Numbered from the stretch's first letter, positions 53,420 through 63,085 are shown. The stretch: 64,000 nucleotides of DNA from Rothia sp. ZJ932 (GCF_016924835.1 NZ_CP070480.1:1984001-2048000), one strand, 5' to 3'. Numbers and translations are program-made. The notes: generated by a model from the letters alone, not told the origin.

Positions 53420-55201
53420 ATGAACACTAAACCATCCCACATTTCAGCAGACACCCAAGCCCACTACACCGTGGGCGATGTGGTGTTGCAGGTACGCGAT
53501 CTGAGCGTAGACTTCGGCGTCGAACGCCAGTGGGTACCCGCCGCCATGAACCTCAACTACGAGGTACGCGCCGGTGAGGTACTCGCTATCGTGGGCGAAT
53601 CAGGCTCCGGTAAGTCAGTGTCATCCATGGGCATGATTGGGTTGCTACCCAAGAACGCCCGCGTCAGTGGCTCCGTCAAACTAGACGGCAAAGAACTCAT
53701 TGGGCTCAGAAACTCAGACCTGCTGCAGGTACGCGGTGATGACATCGCCGTCATCTTCCAGGAACCCATGACCGCCCTCAACCCGGTGATGACCGTGGGC
53801 GAGCAGATTATTGAAACCCTGCGCCTGCACAAAGACATCTCCCCCGCCCAGGCTAAAGAAGAAGCCATTAACATGCTGGAACTGGTTGAAATGCCAGACC
53901 CCATCAAGGCATTCAACTCTTACCCCCACCAGATGTCAGGCGGTCAGCGTCAGCGTGCCATGATTGCCCAGTCGCTCTCCACCAACCCCAAACTTTTGAT
54001 TGCAGATGAGCCGACCACCGCACTGGACGTTACCGTGCAGGCTGAAATCCTCGACCTCATGCGTAACCTGCAAAAGAAGCTCAACTCAGCAATCATCCTC
54101 ATCACCCACGACATGGGCGTTGTCGCTGACCTCGCAGACCGTGTAGCTGTGATGCGCCGCGGCGAAATCGTCGAAACCGGTGACGTTGCCAAGATCTTCG
54201 CCAACCCCCAGCACGAATACACCCAGGCACTGCTGGGCGCTGTACTGCACTTGGGCGGCAACGAAATCGACGTGAACGCTGCCCTCGACGATGCAGCCGA
54301 AGGTCAGCGTCCGCCCACCGCCATCATCAACCAGGTAATGCCCGCCCCCGAACGCACCGGCGAGGTCATTCTTTCGCTCAATAACGTCTCACTCGAATAC
54401 CCCAAGCAGGGACGAGTCGGACCTTTCCGCGCAGTATCCAACGCAACCCTGGACATCCGCGCGGGCGAAGTACTGGGCTTGGTCGGTGAATCAGGCTCCG
54501 GTAAATCAACCATCGGACGCGCCACCGTTGGCTTCTTGGACGTCGCAGAAGGCGAACTGACCGTCTGCGGTCACGACATGCGCAAACCCAACCGCAAGAC
54601 CCTCGCCGCCGTCCGTAAAGACGTGGGCATGGTCTTCCAGGATCCCTCATCATCGCTGAACCCACGTCTGCCCATCGGTGAGTCAATCGGTGAGCCTATG
54701 TTCCTCGCAGGTGTTGCCAAGGGCACCGAACTACAGAAGCGTATTGAGACATTGCTTGACCGTGTTGAGTTGCCCCGCTCCTACCGTAACCGCTACCCCC
54801 ATGAGCTATCTGGCGGTCAGAAACAGCGCGTTGGTATTGCCCGTGCGCTCTCGCTCAAGCCCAAGCTGCTGATTGCCGATGAGCCGACCTCGGCGCTTGA
54901 CGTTTCGGTGCAGGCGCGCGTGCTTGAACTCTTCCAGGAACTTCAGGAAGAAATGGGGTTCGCCTGCCTCTTCGTCACCCACGACCTCGCGGTTATTGAC
55001 GAACTCGCCGATCGTATTGCTGTGATGCGCCGAGGTGAGATTGTTGAGCAGGGTACGCGCGAGCAGATTCTGCGCCACCCCAAGCAGGCATACACCCAGC
55101 GCCTGTTGGCTGCTGTGCCCCTACCCAACCCGGACGCACAGGCGCAGCGCCGCGAGTTGCGCGCCAAGTTGCTGGAAGAAACCGGGCGCGTGGTTTCCTA
55201 G
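53420..55201 (+). CDS. Fused oligopeptide ABC transporter ATPase (DppD-DppF)
   Basis: A 593-residue protein with two complete ATPase domains. The first (residues 10-285) has Walker A GESGSGKSVSS, signature MSGGQRQRAMIA and Walker B LLIADEPTTALD; the second (315-590) has GESGSGKSTIG, LSGGQKQRVGIA and LLIADEPTSALD. Each ends with the oligopeptide-binding-loop segment typical of OppD/F. It powers the permease at 49897-52574, separated from it by the minus-strand gene. ATG 53420 has a poor ribosome-binding site (GGGAAGCAG). Confidence 0.94.
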   Translation: MNTKPSHISADTQAHYTVGDVVLQVRDLSVDFGVERQWVPAAMNLNYEVRAGEVLAIVGESGSGKSVSSMGMIGLLPKNARVSGSVKLDGKELIGLRNSDLLQVRGDDIAVIFQEPMTALNPVMTVGEQIIETLRLHKDISPAQAKEEAINMLELVEMPDPIKAFNSYPHQMSGGQRQRAMIAQSLSTNPKLLIADEPTTALDVTVQAEILDLMRNLQKKLNSAIILITHDMGVVADLADRVAVMRRGEIVETGDVAKIFANPQHEYTQALLGAVLHLGGNEIDVNAALDDAAEGQRPPTAIINQVMPAPERTGEVILSLNNVSLEYPKQGRVGPFRAVSNATLDIRAGEVLGLVGESGSGKSTIGRATVGFLDVAEGELTVCGHDMRKPNRKTLAAVRKDVGMVFQDPSSSLNPRLPIGESIGEPMFLAGVAKGTELQKRIETLLDRVELPRSYRNRYPHELSGGQKQRVGIARALSLKPKLLIADEPTSALDVSVQARVLELFQELQEEMGFACLFVTHDLAVIDELADRIAVMRRGEIVEQGTREQILRHPKQAYTQRLLAAVPLPNPDAQAQRRELRAKLLEETGRVVS

Positions 55202-55296
55202 TTACAAAACAAAATGTATGTCATAGAACATATTTTTAAATTAATGCGATAGTGTTTACGTATAACACAAGCCACACAATAAATAGGAGAATACCT

Positions 55297-55356
55297 GTGG
55301 CAACCACTTTCGGTAGCAACACTTCTAAATGGAGCTACGGAGCCACCACCAACTAA
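55297..55356 (+). CDS. 19-residue peptide gene
   Basis: AGGAGA lies 8 bases before GTG 55297, and the frame encodes MATTFGSNTSKWSYGATTN, then TAA, then a strong terminator three bases later. A -10-like TATAAC lies about 35 bases upstream of the start. Such a complete small transcription unit next to an ABC exporter suggests a signalling or modified peptide. No known precursor family is recognised, and the sequence is too short for a secure call. Confidence 0.45.
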   Translation: MATTFGSNTSKWSYGATTN

Positions 55357-55358
55357 GC

Positions 55359-55391
55359 AGAAGGCGCAATTGCATAGCAATTGCGCCTTCT
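55359..55391 (+). terminator. Rho-independent terminator after the 19-residue peptide gene
   Basis: A perfect 15-bp stem (AGAAGGCGCAATTGC at 55359-55373, complement at 55377-55391) with a 3-base loop, ending in CCATAAAAT. Confidence 0.75.
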
Positions 55392-55442
55392 CCATAAAAT
55401 AAACTATAAAGAATTTTCTCACAAGTATTGCTCCCAAAATGA

Positions 55443-55652
55443 TTTACCCTCTCCATTTATAGATGGATTAAATTTGGAGCCAACAACGAACGACCACTCC
55501 CACGGCCCTTCTATCTAACTGATCTTGAAGTCAGAAAATTGAATAATCCTCAGGTCTTCCTCAACGAGGTTTCGCAAGGCTTCAAGCTCGATCTCCCCAC
55601 ATCAAAAATACCTTCTTGCCCACCCCCCTGCACACGCTCAAGTCAGAAATAA
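55443..55652 (+). pseudogene. Gene fragment with no start, between peptide gene and ABC exporter
   Basis: An open frame of 69 codons follows a TGA and has no start codon. It reads IYRWIKFGANNERPLPRPFY then LTDLEVRKLNNPQVFLNEVS and looks like real protein. At the C6 run (55623-55628) a one-base slip would join it to the next frame, LHTLKSEISKFILLTDKFKD. It seems to be the C-terminal stump of a larger gene, perhaps one that modified the upstream peptide; that is speculation. No family is recognised. Confidence 0.4.
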
Positions 55653-55717
55653 GTAAATTTATTCTACTGACCGATAAATTCAAAGATGACCCTATAAATA
55701 AATACTCAGGATATTTA

Positions 55718-56501
55718 ATGGTCAATTTTTCACAGCCAACCATTTTTAGCGCGCACAATCTAGTGCGCGATCTGGGGCCAAAGAATTTTCGCGCGGTCGA
55801 TCACGTCTCTTTTAAGATTAATGCTGGGCAAGTTCTCTGCCTTCTCGGCCCCAACGGAGCTGGTAAAACAACCACCATCAACATGTGTTCAACTCTGCTG
55901 ATGCCAACCTCGGGTAGCATACAGGTAGCGGGCGTTGACGCAGTCGCACACCCTCGCCAAGCACGGCAACATATTGGCTTGGTACTCGGCGGCGATCGAG
56001 GTTTCTACTCACGCGCCACAGCCCGCGATAATCTACTGTTTTTCGCGGACGTCCTGGGCGTGCCCCGAAAACTCCGCAAGGCGCGAGTTAAGGAAGCCTT
56101 AGAAGCCGTAGCTCTCACCGACCGCGCAGGCTCTAAGGTTCAGGATTTTTTTCGCGCGGAATGAAACAGCGGCTGCACATCGCGCGCGGACTACTCAACG
56201 ACCCTGCCCTACTTTTCTGGACGAGCCCACCAATGGACTTGACCCCGAACTAGCCCTTGAGGTGCGCAAATTCGTGAAGTCGCTGGCGCAGCGCGGCACA
56301 GGCGTCCTGCTCACCACCCATTACCTTGCCGAAGCTCAGGCACTTACCGATAATCTACTGATTATCAATGAGGGCAAAAATATCTTCCAGGGTTCACTTC
56401 AAGAATTACGGGCACACAGTTCTCTACCCGAGCACGCAACTCTAGAAGATGCCTGTTTCGCAATTCTAGGCATTGACCCCGATACGAAAGCTGACGCATG
56501 A
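55718..56501 (+). pseudogene. ABC transporter ATP-binding protein with two homopolymer frameshifts
   Basis: ATG 55718 with CAGGA upstream begins an ABC-2-type exporter ATPase: FRAVDHVSFKINAGQVLCLL, Walker A GPNGAGKTTT, GLVLGGDRGFYSRATARDNL. At the T7 run (56146-56152) the frame is lost; with T5 it would continue SRGMKQRLHIARGLLNDPAL (signature). At the T4 run (56213-56216) a missing T again breaks the frame just before DEPTNGLDPE (Walker B). The rest reads TGVLLTTHYLAEAQALTDNL to a stop overlapping the permease ATG. Confidence 0.8.
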
Positions 56502-56998
56502 GACTTTTACGAATGCTCGCCTTTCACACGCGTCTCTTTGCGAGCGATAGTTACTTTGTGCAGCTCATGATTACCTCTACGGTAACGATTCTGCTGATGC
56601 AGTATGTGGCGTCATTTGCGTCTCACTCCCCCGAGTCAGCCAGTAGCGCCTGGTTGCGCGCTGGTCTGGTAGGCACATGGTGCACGGTTGCAGCGGGTCT
56701 CATTGGCTTTCAGCGGTTTCAAGGCACACTAGTACACTTGGTCTTTACTCCAACATGTGCCGGTTCTACCCTGCTTCCACTGATAGGCTCCGCGTCAGCT
56801 TTCGGTCTGCTGGCTTTTCCACTGACAGGCCTGCTCGCGTGGGTTCTGCGCTTACACCCGCAGGTCAGCTGGCAACTGGTGCCCGCGGTATTCGTTTTCT
56901 GGCGATCTGCTGCGCTTGAGCACTTGCTGGGGGTACTCGCGTCCTCACGTATTCTTGCACTGATTCGTAGCGGACTACACACCGAAGAAATTTGGTAG
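56498..56998 (+). pseudogene. ABC-2 type permease, probably truncated
   Basis: A 166-residue membrane protein with about four hydrophobic helices (VQLMITSTVTILLMQYVASF, WCTVAAGLIGFQ, LIGSASAFGLLAFPLTGLLA, LVPAVFVFW), overlapping the ATPase gene by 4 bases. ABC-2 permeases of this sort usually have about 230-260 residues and six helices, and the polar end (RSAALEHLLGVLASS) follows the last helix abruptly, so the C-terminal third appears lost. As the ATPase is broken, the exporter cannot work. Confidence 0.6.
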
Positions 56999-57075
56999 CC
57001 AACCGCGAGGGGTGCTTATAAATAAACCAAGGAAAATTACTTTACAACGAAAGTATATGGGCGTAGGGTTACACC

Positions 57076-58157
57076 ATGAGCACCTCACACGAAACCACCA
57101 AATATTCAACCCGCGGCACCTACGTGCGCTCCGGCAAAGAGTACGACCGCGACACCAACTACATTGAAGACCGCATTGTTGCCAGCCCCGCCAATTTTTC
57201 AGACGATACCGAGCGCAACTACTGGCCCGTTGAGGCCGGTAAGTACCGACTAGTAGCTGCCCGAGCCTGCCCCTGGGCTAACCGCACCCTCATTGTTCGC
57301 CGTCTACTCGGTCTTGAGAGCGCGATCTCGGCAGGTATGCCCGGCCCCACCCACGACACCCGCTCCTGGACCTTCGACCTAGACGAGGACGGCAAAGACC
57401 CGGTACTCGGTGTCGAACGCCTGCAAGAAGCCTACTTCGCGCGCTTTCCCAACTATCCCCGCGGTATTACTGTGCCCGCAATGGTCGATATTGAATCCGG
57501 CGCGGTAGTGACTAACAACTTCCCGCAGATCATCGAGGACTTCTCTAAAGAGTGGAAGGACTTTCACCGCGAAGGTGCCCCCGACCTCTGGCCCGCGGAG
57601 CTTGAAGAAGAGATGAACGCGGTAATGAAGCACATCTACACCGAAATCAATAATGGCGTGTACCACTGCGGTTTTGCCGGTTCGCAAGAGGCATACAAGG
57701 CGGCTTACGAGCGCCTCTGGACTGCCATGGACTGGGTCGAAGAACGCCTTGCCACCCGCCGCTACCTCATGGGCGATCACATCACCGAGGCTGATGTACG
57801 TCTCTTTACCACCCTGGTGCGTTTTGACGCGGTCTACTACTCACACTTCAAATGCTCCCGCCAGCCTTTGAGCTCCATGCCTAATCTCTGGGGCTATGCT
57901 CGCGACCTCTTCCAGACCCCAGGATTTGGTGACACCGTAGATTTCCAGCACATCAAGGAACACTACTTCATCGTTCACGAAGACATTAACCCCACCGGCA
58001 TCGTGCCCGTTGGCCCGACCTTTCAGGCTGGCTGACCGAGCACGGACGCGAAGCCCTGGGTGGCTCACCCTTCAATGCGGACGCCGGTGCAACCGCACCG
58101 AATGAAGTGCGCGCGTCCGAACGGGTAGAGGCAGAGCACAACCCGCTCTACACCTAA
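57076..58157 (+). pseudogene. Glutathionyl/mycothiolyl-hydroquinone reductase, C-terminal frameshift
   Basis: The protein belongs to the YqjG/ECM4 family, which reduces glutathionyl-hydroquinones; actinobacteria use mycothiol instead. The catalytic Cys is in ARACPWANRTLIV, and DITEADVRLFTTLVRFD-type and NPTGIVPVGP segments follow. The frame stops at 58035 after GPTFQAG; one missing base near 58018 would give SGWLTEHGREALGGSPF and run to NPLYT and the stop at 58155-58157. The first 319 residues keep all catalytic parts, so a shortened protein could still be active. Confidence 0.78.
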
Positions 58158-58216
58158 AGCCAAGGTTTCGAAGCAATCCCCCTCATATTTTAGAGAAAAA
58201 GCGCGTATTACAAACA

Positions 58217-58256
58217 GTGGGGCTGGTCTTGAAGAATCAAGACCAGCCCCACTTTT
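58217..58256. terminator. Hairpin terminator between convergent genes
   Basis: A perfect 16-bp stem (GTGGGGCTGGTCTTGA at 58217-58232, complement at 58237-58252), 4-base loop and T4 tail. Confidence 0.85.
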
Positions 58257-58271
58257 CTGTGCTTTTATTGG

Positions 58272-59231
58272 CTACATCTTGTTGCGCCAGTTAGGCTCTT
58301 GACCAGCCTCAGCATCACGCAGTGCCTGTAGATTGTGAGCAATGAGCTCTTCAGGGTTCACCGGACGTCCGCCCGCTGAGTGCGGGGTGATAATCAGGTT
58401 CTTAGCGCCCCACAGGGGTGAGTCGGCGGGCAGGGGTTCCTCAACAACAACATCAACGGCGGCACCGGCAATCTCACCGGTGTTCAAGGCAGCGATCAGA
58501 GCCTCTTCATCAACAGTGGTGCCACGCCCCACGTTGATAAGGTAGCTACGCTTAGGCAGCTTCTCCAGCTTGCAAGAATCCAGGGCGTTAGTGGTCTCGT
58601 CTGACGTCGGCAGAATCATAACCAAAATATCGGTCTTTTCCAGCAGCGGATCAATGTCTTCAGTAGCAACTACAGGAAAGCCAGCGCGCTCACCGGCGCT
58701 ACGGGCAACACCGGTGACCTTGGCACCAAAAGCGTCAAAGAGACGAGCGGTTGCCTGACCGATAGAACCAAAACCCCAAATGGTGACATTGGCGTTCAGC
58801 AAGGTGGTTACCTGGTTCTCGGGGTAAAGCTCCTGCGCGCCACCAAGCTCTGATGCCCAGTGGTTGCGCTCCTGGTGATCCGCCAGGGTCGGCAGAAAAC
58901 GCACAAAGTTCAGGGTCAGCGCCACAGCGTGCTCAGCAACAGTCTTAGAATGCAAACCAATACCCGATGTGATCACGGCTTCATCGCGGAAACCCGCCGC
59001 ACGCGCCTGATCGGGGCCCGCCAGCAGTGCCTGCACCAGCTTCACCTGCGAAAGGTTAGATGCCGCGTCCTTCAACTGGTCATTAGTATTGGCCCAAGAA
59101 ATCAGCACATCAGCATCGTAATCAGCCTCAGCCAGAGGTGCTTTGGGGTCGTAGCTAACGATGGTATCTTCATCGGTTAAGCCCAAGCGGCTCTCATCGA
59201 GAGTCACCGAAGTGGGAACAAGAATCTTCAT
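58272..59231 (-). CDS. D-2-hydroxyacid dehydrogenase
   Basis: A 319-residue NAD-dependent dehydrogenase of the D-isomer 2-hydroxyacid family. The Rossmann motif is WGFGSIGQATARLFDAFG; the catalytic Arg is in LINVGRGTTVDEEAL, the Glu in VVVEEPLPADSPLW and the His in IITPHSAGG. ATG 59231 (MKILVPTSVTLD) has AGAAAGA upstream. Substrate not identifiable; phosphoglycerate-type labels would be guesses. Confidence 0.87.
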   Translation of the reverse strand: MKILVPTSVTLDESRLGLTDEDTIVSYDPKAPLAEADYDADVLISWANTNDQLKDAASNLSQVKLVQALLAGPDQARAAGFRDEAVITSGIGLHSKTVAEHAVALTLNFVRFLPTLADHQERNHWASELGGAQELYPENQVTTLLNANVTIWGFGSIGQATARLFDAFGAKVTGVARSAGERAGFPVVATEDIDPLLEKTDILVMILPTSDETTNALDSCKLEKLPKRSYLINVGRGTTVDEEALIAALNTGEIAGAAVDVVVEEPLPADSPLWGAKNLIITPHSAGGRPVNPEELIAHNLQALRDAEAGQEPNWRNKM

Positions 59232-59426
59232 GAAACTATCTTTCTGTGGTGGGTACAAGCTACCCCTAGCCTATTGCGCCGGTATGAGCTGACGCTACTT
59301 TTACACCCTGTAAACCCCAGAGTGCAGAAATATTTAAACATAGACGCGCGGCACCCCGCGCACTTGCCCCGTGAGGACGCGCCCGCTAGGTGAGGTGCCT
59401 GCACCCAAGTTGTAGACTGGGTATCA

Positions 59427-60914
59427 ATGAACTCCTTACCCTTGCCCACCTTCAGCATTCCCGGTTTGCCACCGTGGGTGTCGCTGAGCCTAGTTTTTCT
59501 TGATCTGTTCATTCGTCTGATCACGATTTTCTGGCTACCGTACAACCGCAAACCGATTGTGGCGTTGGGGTGGCTGATGGCGATTTTTTTGATTCCCTAC
59601 GTGGGGTTCTTGGGGTTCTTAGTTTTTGGTTCGTCGCACCTGCCACGCTATCGGCGGATGCGTCAAAGTATTATGAACGATGTTATGCGCGATGCTCTGC
59701 CCGAGGATTCTCCGGTGGTGGGGTCTAACATTCAGCTTTCCGAAGTGGCGCGGGTAGCGGCTAATCTCAACTACCGCCTGGGTTCGCTGCCCATGGTTAG
59801 CGGCAACAGTTTCACCCTGCACCGCGATAATCACGAGGCCATGCTGCTTCTCGCCGATGAGATTGATAAGGCGCAGACCTACGTTCACTTCGAGTTTTAC
59901 ATTGCCTCCCTCGATGAAGCCACCCGCCCCCTATGGGAGTCCCTGGTACGCGCTCACCAGCGCGGAGTGAGAGTTCACGTGCTCATCGACCACATCGGTT
60001 CGCGCAGATACAAGGGCTATCGGGCACTGAAAAAGCTACTCAACGAGTCAGGCATTAGCTGGCACCTCATGCTGCCCCTACAACCGCACAAAGGTCAGTG
60101 GCAGCGTCCTGATCTGCGTAACCACCGCAAAATCGTTGTCATCGACGGACGGCTCGCTTTCTCAGGTTCGCAAAACGCCATTCACCGCGCCTACAACGTT
60201 GCAAGAAATGACGCGCGGGGCATGCACTGGCTAGATCTGAGCTTTACAGCCCGCGGCCCCGTGGTCGAAGAACTGAACGCGGCGTTTGTGTCTGACTGGT
60301 ACTCAGAAACCAAAGAGCTGCTGATTGAAGAAATCGATCCCTCCCTCAGTACCGCGCACGGCGGTGCGCTGGCTCAGGTTGTGCCCTCAGGACCGGGGTT
60401 CGAAACCGAAAATAATCTGCGACTCATTAACCACCTGATTTACAATGCTGAACGCCGTATTCTGATTTGTTCACCCTACTTCGTACCCGAAGAAACCCTC
60501 TTACAGGCACTAACCAACGCCGCCCTCTCCAATATCGACGTCACGGTCATCGTGACCGAAAAAGGCGACCAGTTTCTGGCGAACATGGGCCAGCGCTCCT
60601 ACTACGAACAGCTACTGCGCGCAGGCATTAAGATTCAGGCATACCCCGGCCCCACCGTTCTACATGCCAAGTTCATGCTCATTGACGATGAGATGGCGCT
60701 GATTGGCTCCTCAAATATGGACCCTCGTTCCTTCTCCCTCAACCTCGAAATCTCCACCTTCATCGTGGACGGTGCCGTCGTTGATGCCGTAGAAGAAGTC
60801 GCCAACGACTACCTCACCTGCACCAAAGAAATACGCTACAACGAGTGGATTATGCGCCCCCACCGCCTCAAAATGATCGAGAACGTTTGCAGGCTCACCT
60901 CATCATTGCTCTAA
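59427..60914 (+). CDS. cls: Cardiolipin synthase
   Basis: A 495-residue phospholipase D-type enzyme that joins two phosphatidylglycerols. Two N-terminal membrane helices (LVFLDLFIRLITIFWL and WLMAIFLIPYVGFLGF) are followed by two HKD motifs, HRKIVVIDGRLAFSGSQN and HAKFMLIDDEMALIGSSN. Length and layout match bacterial ClsA. It starts at ATG 59427 and ends at a terminator. Confidence 0.94.
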   Translation: MNSLPLPTFSIPGLPPWVSLSLVFLDLFIRLITIFWLPYNRKPIVALGWLMAIFLIPYVGFLGFLVFGSSHLPRYRRMRQSIMNDVMRDALPEDSPVVGSNIQLSEVARVAANLNYRLGSLPMVSGNSFTLHRDNHEAMLLLADEIDKAQTYVHFEFYIASLDEATRPLWESLVRAHQRGVRVHVLIDHIGSRRYKGYRALKKLLNESGISWHLMLPLQPHKGQWQRPDLRNHRKIVVIDGRLAFSGSQNAIHRAYNVARNDARGMHWLDLSFTARGPVVEELNAAFVSDWYSETKELLIEEIDPSLSTAHGGALAQVVPSGPGFETENNLRLINHLIYNAERRILICSPYFVPEETLLQALTNAALSNIDVTVIVTEKGDQFLANMGQRSYYEQLLRAGIKIQAYPGPTVLHAKFMLIDDEMALIGSSNMDPRSFSLNLEISTFIVDGAVVDAVEEVANDYLTCTKEIRYNEWIMRPHRLKMIENVCRLTSSLL

Positions 60915-60971
60915 CTACCGTGCTGCCGTAATGAAACAGTGAAGTTTTTTGTAATTACACGCGGTGAAGGA

Positions 60972-61020
60972 CGCGCTCCCCTGCCTGTGAGGAAAAGGCG
61001 GGGAGCGCGTTGCGTTATTT
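60972..61020. terminator. Terminator between cls and the flavin monooxygenase gene
   Basis: CGCGCTCCCC (60972-60981) pairs with GGGGAGCGCG (61000-61009) and is followed by TTGCGTTATTTTC. A copy of the GGACGCGC motif overlaps the left arm. Confidence 0.75.
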
Positions 61021-61059
61021 TCAAAGGCGAAGAGTATCTACTGTGCCGTTAAGGTTTCT

Positions 61060-62550
61060 TTATTGTTCGGTTGTGTAGACAGCTTTTGCCAGCTTCAAGA
61101 AGTCGCGTGCCGGAGTATCGGCGGCTGAGGGCTTACCCACGTAAGCGCCGCGGTACTTGGCTGCCGGGTGGCGGTCATCTACCCTAGTGTTACCCACGCC
61201 GAAGAGGCTCTCACGCAGGGTAGTGCCCTCGTAGGCGGTGCGGTAGCGTCCGCGCTTTTGCAGCTCAGGAACCACGAACTCCACGAAGTCCTCAAAAGAG
61301 CCGGGTGAGACATGGTAGGCGAGGTTGATGCCGTCAAGACCTCCCTCGTCAACCCAACGCTCAAGCTCATCGGCAACAGTCTGCGGTGAACCCACAATCA
61401 CCTCACCCATGCCACCGGTGGCGCAGTGAGCGGCGATATCGTTGCGCGTCCACTCGTTCTCTTGGTCCATGAGGGTGAAGGGGGTCAAGAACGACTGAAT
61501 CGCTTCGGTCTGCACGTACTTGATAGCTTCATCTTCATCGAACTGAGAAAGATCTACACCAGACCAGCCGCCGATAATGCCCTGTGATGATTCAAGGTCA
61601 GCATACTTCTTGTACTCTTCGTACTTCGCCTGCGCCTTCTCATCGGTTTCATCAACGATGACAGAGAGCATCGCCAGAATCTTAACGTCATCGCGCTTAC
61701 GCCCCGCTGCCTCAACTTTTTCGCGGATGCGGTCGGTGAGAAAGCGGGTCAGGTGCGGGCGCAGGGCAGTAATGAAGATAGCTTCAGCGTGTTGAGCTGA
61801 GAAGTCCTGCCCACGAGAGGACGCGCCCGCCTGGAAAATCACAGGAGTGCGCTGGGGGCTGGGCTCGCTCAAAGCAATGCCCGGAACCTGGAAGTGCTTA
61901 CCCTTGTGCAAAATCGGGTGAATCTTAGAAGCATCAGCAAAAACGCCGTTCTCGCGGTCGCGCGGCACTGAGCCGTCCTCCCAGGAACCCTCCCAGAGCT
62001 TGTAGCAGACATCCAAGAACTCTTCAGCGATCTCATAGCGCTCATCGTGTTCAATCTGACCGGGCAAACCCTGGTTTTCAGCCGCAGACTGCAGGTAAGA
62101 AGTCACCACGTTGAAACCCACACGTCCGCCGGTGAGGTGGTCAAGAGTGGAATAGGAACGCGCCAGAGTGTACGGCTGATTATAGGTCACCGCCGCAGTC
62201 ACGCCAAAGCCCAGGTGCTCAGTCACCGCAGCCATCGCAGAAATCTGCAAGAAAGGATCACCCACAGGCACCTGAGCGCCATCTTTGAGCACGGGAGCTA
62301 CCGAGTCTTTGTAGACGTCATACACGCCCACCACATCTGCAATAAAAACCGCATCGAACAGACCCTTCTCGCAGACCTTCGCCAAATCAGTCCAGTACTT
62401 AATAGTGTTGTACTCATCAGCACGGTTACGCGGGTGACGCCAGGTACCAAAACTCTGGTGGCTGGTAGTGGTCATATCAAAAGCGTTAACAACAATGCGC
62501 TTTTTCTCTTCAGAACCTGTAGCGGTCGTGGGGTTAGCCTGCTCAGCCAT
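61060..62550 (-). CDS. NtaA/SnaA/DszA-type flavin-dependent monooxygenase
   Basis: A 496-residue luciferase-like monooxygenase that uses reduced flavin from a partner reductase. The family pattern is clear: SFGTWRHPRNRADEYNTIKY, LFDAVFIADVVGVYDVYKDS, and LDHLTGGRVGFNVVTSY. These enzymes oxidise or desulfonate organosulfur or amine substrates. ATG 62550 with AAAGAGA upstream is chosen. The SAM-IV riboswitch in its leader ties it to methionine/sulfur supply, suggesting it frees sulfur from an organic source; the substrate is unknown. Confidence 0.87.
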   Translation of the reverse strand: MAEQANPTTATGSEEKKRIVVNAFDMTTTSHQSFGTWRHPRNRADEYNTIKYWTDLAKVCEKGLFDAVFIADVVGVYDVYKDSVAPVLKDGAQVPVGDPFLQISAMAAVTEHLGFGVTAAVTYNQPYTLARSYSTLDHLTGGRVGFNVVTSYLQSAAENQGLPGQIEHDERYEIAEEFLDVCYKLWEGSWEDGSVPRDRENGVFADASKIHPILHKGKHFQVPGIALSEPSPQRTPVIFQAGASSRGQDFSAQHAEAIFITALRPHLTRFLTDRIREKVEAAGRKRDDVKILAMLSVIVDETDEKAQAKYEEYKKYADLESSQGIIGGWSGVDLSQFDEDEAIKYVQTEAIQSFLTPFTLMDQENEWTRNDIAAHCATGGMGEVIVGSPQTVADELERWVDEGGLDGINLAYHVSPGSFEDFVEFVVPELQKRGRYRTAYEGTTLRESLFGVGNTRVDDRHPAAKYRGAYVGKPSAADTPARDFLKLAKAVYTTEQ

Positions 62551-62701
62551 GATGCGTTCTCTTTCGGCACGGTTTGAATCTCTTGCAAACCCGCAACCCG
62601 TTGCACCGCTCGCCACGGTCTTTTGCGGGAAGGCGCGCCAGGCGCCGTACTTGCCCACGCGCGTCCGCCCGTTTTATTGGGTAGTTGGGACGCACCGTGT
62701 G

Positions 62702-62783
62702 CCTGATCTTCATCTGGGGCACCCCGCTACGGGAGAGGGTTGCCGCCCAACTAGCCAGAGCTTAACGCTGGGTCTCATGATCG
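62702..62783 (-). ncRNA. SAM-IV riboswitch
   Basis: On the minus strand the leader reads GATCATGAGACCCAGCGTTA at its 5' end, then CTAGTTGGGCGGCAACCCTC, then GGGGTGCCCCAGATGAAGAT, matching the actinobacterial SAM-IV consensus, with the outer GATC/GATC stem. High S-adenosylmethionine should turn down the downstream monooxygenase gene. Its 3' end lies about 150 bases before the start codon. Confidence 0.88.
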
Positions 62784-63085
62784 TTGATGTCAGCCTACGG
62801 CAGGTGTGTTACGGCTGACAATCTATGACGCGACATAACAAATGTGACGGTTTATTGAGGGGTGGACGAGAGAGGGTTCTTGGTGAGTGTTGGGTTTACG
62901 CCCGAGCGTTGCGGCTTTTCCCTAACGTTCGGGAGGAACCCCAATGCCCGGAGTGCAGACACCCGGTTACAGCCACCCAGCGTCATAGACTGTCACATTC
63001 GTTATCTCTTGTCACGCCTTCGCGGTGTACCTGCCTGTTCCGTACTCTAAACAGTAGATAAGAAGGCAAGACCAAAGGAACTCTT
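62784..63085 (+). promoter_or_regulatory. acs upstream region with long-range CRP-like half-sites
   Basis: No gene is seen here. ATAACAAATGTGAC (62834-62847) and GTCACATTCGTTAT (62991-63004) are near-perfect inverted copies 143 bases apart, each with a TGTGA/TCACA half-site of the CRP/GlxR kind. Between them lies the block shared with the lysC upstream region (from 62896). Confidence 0.4.
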
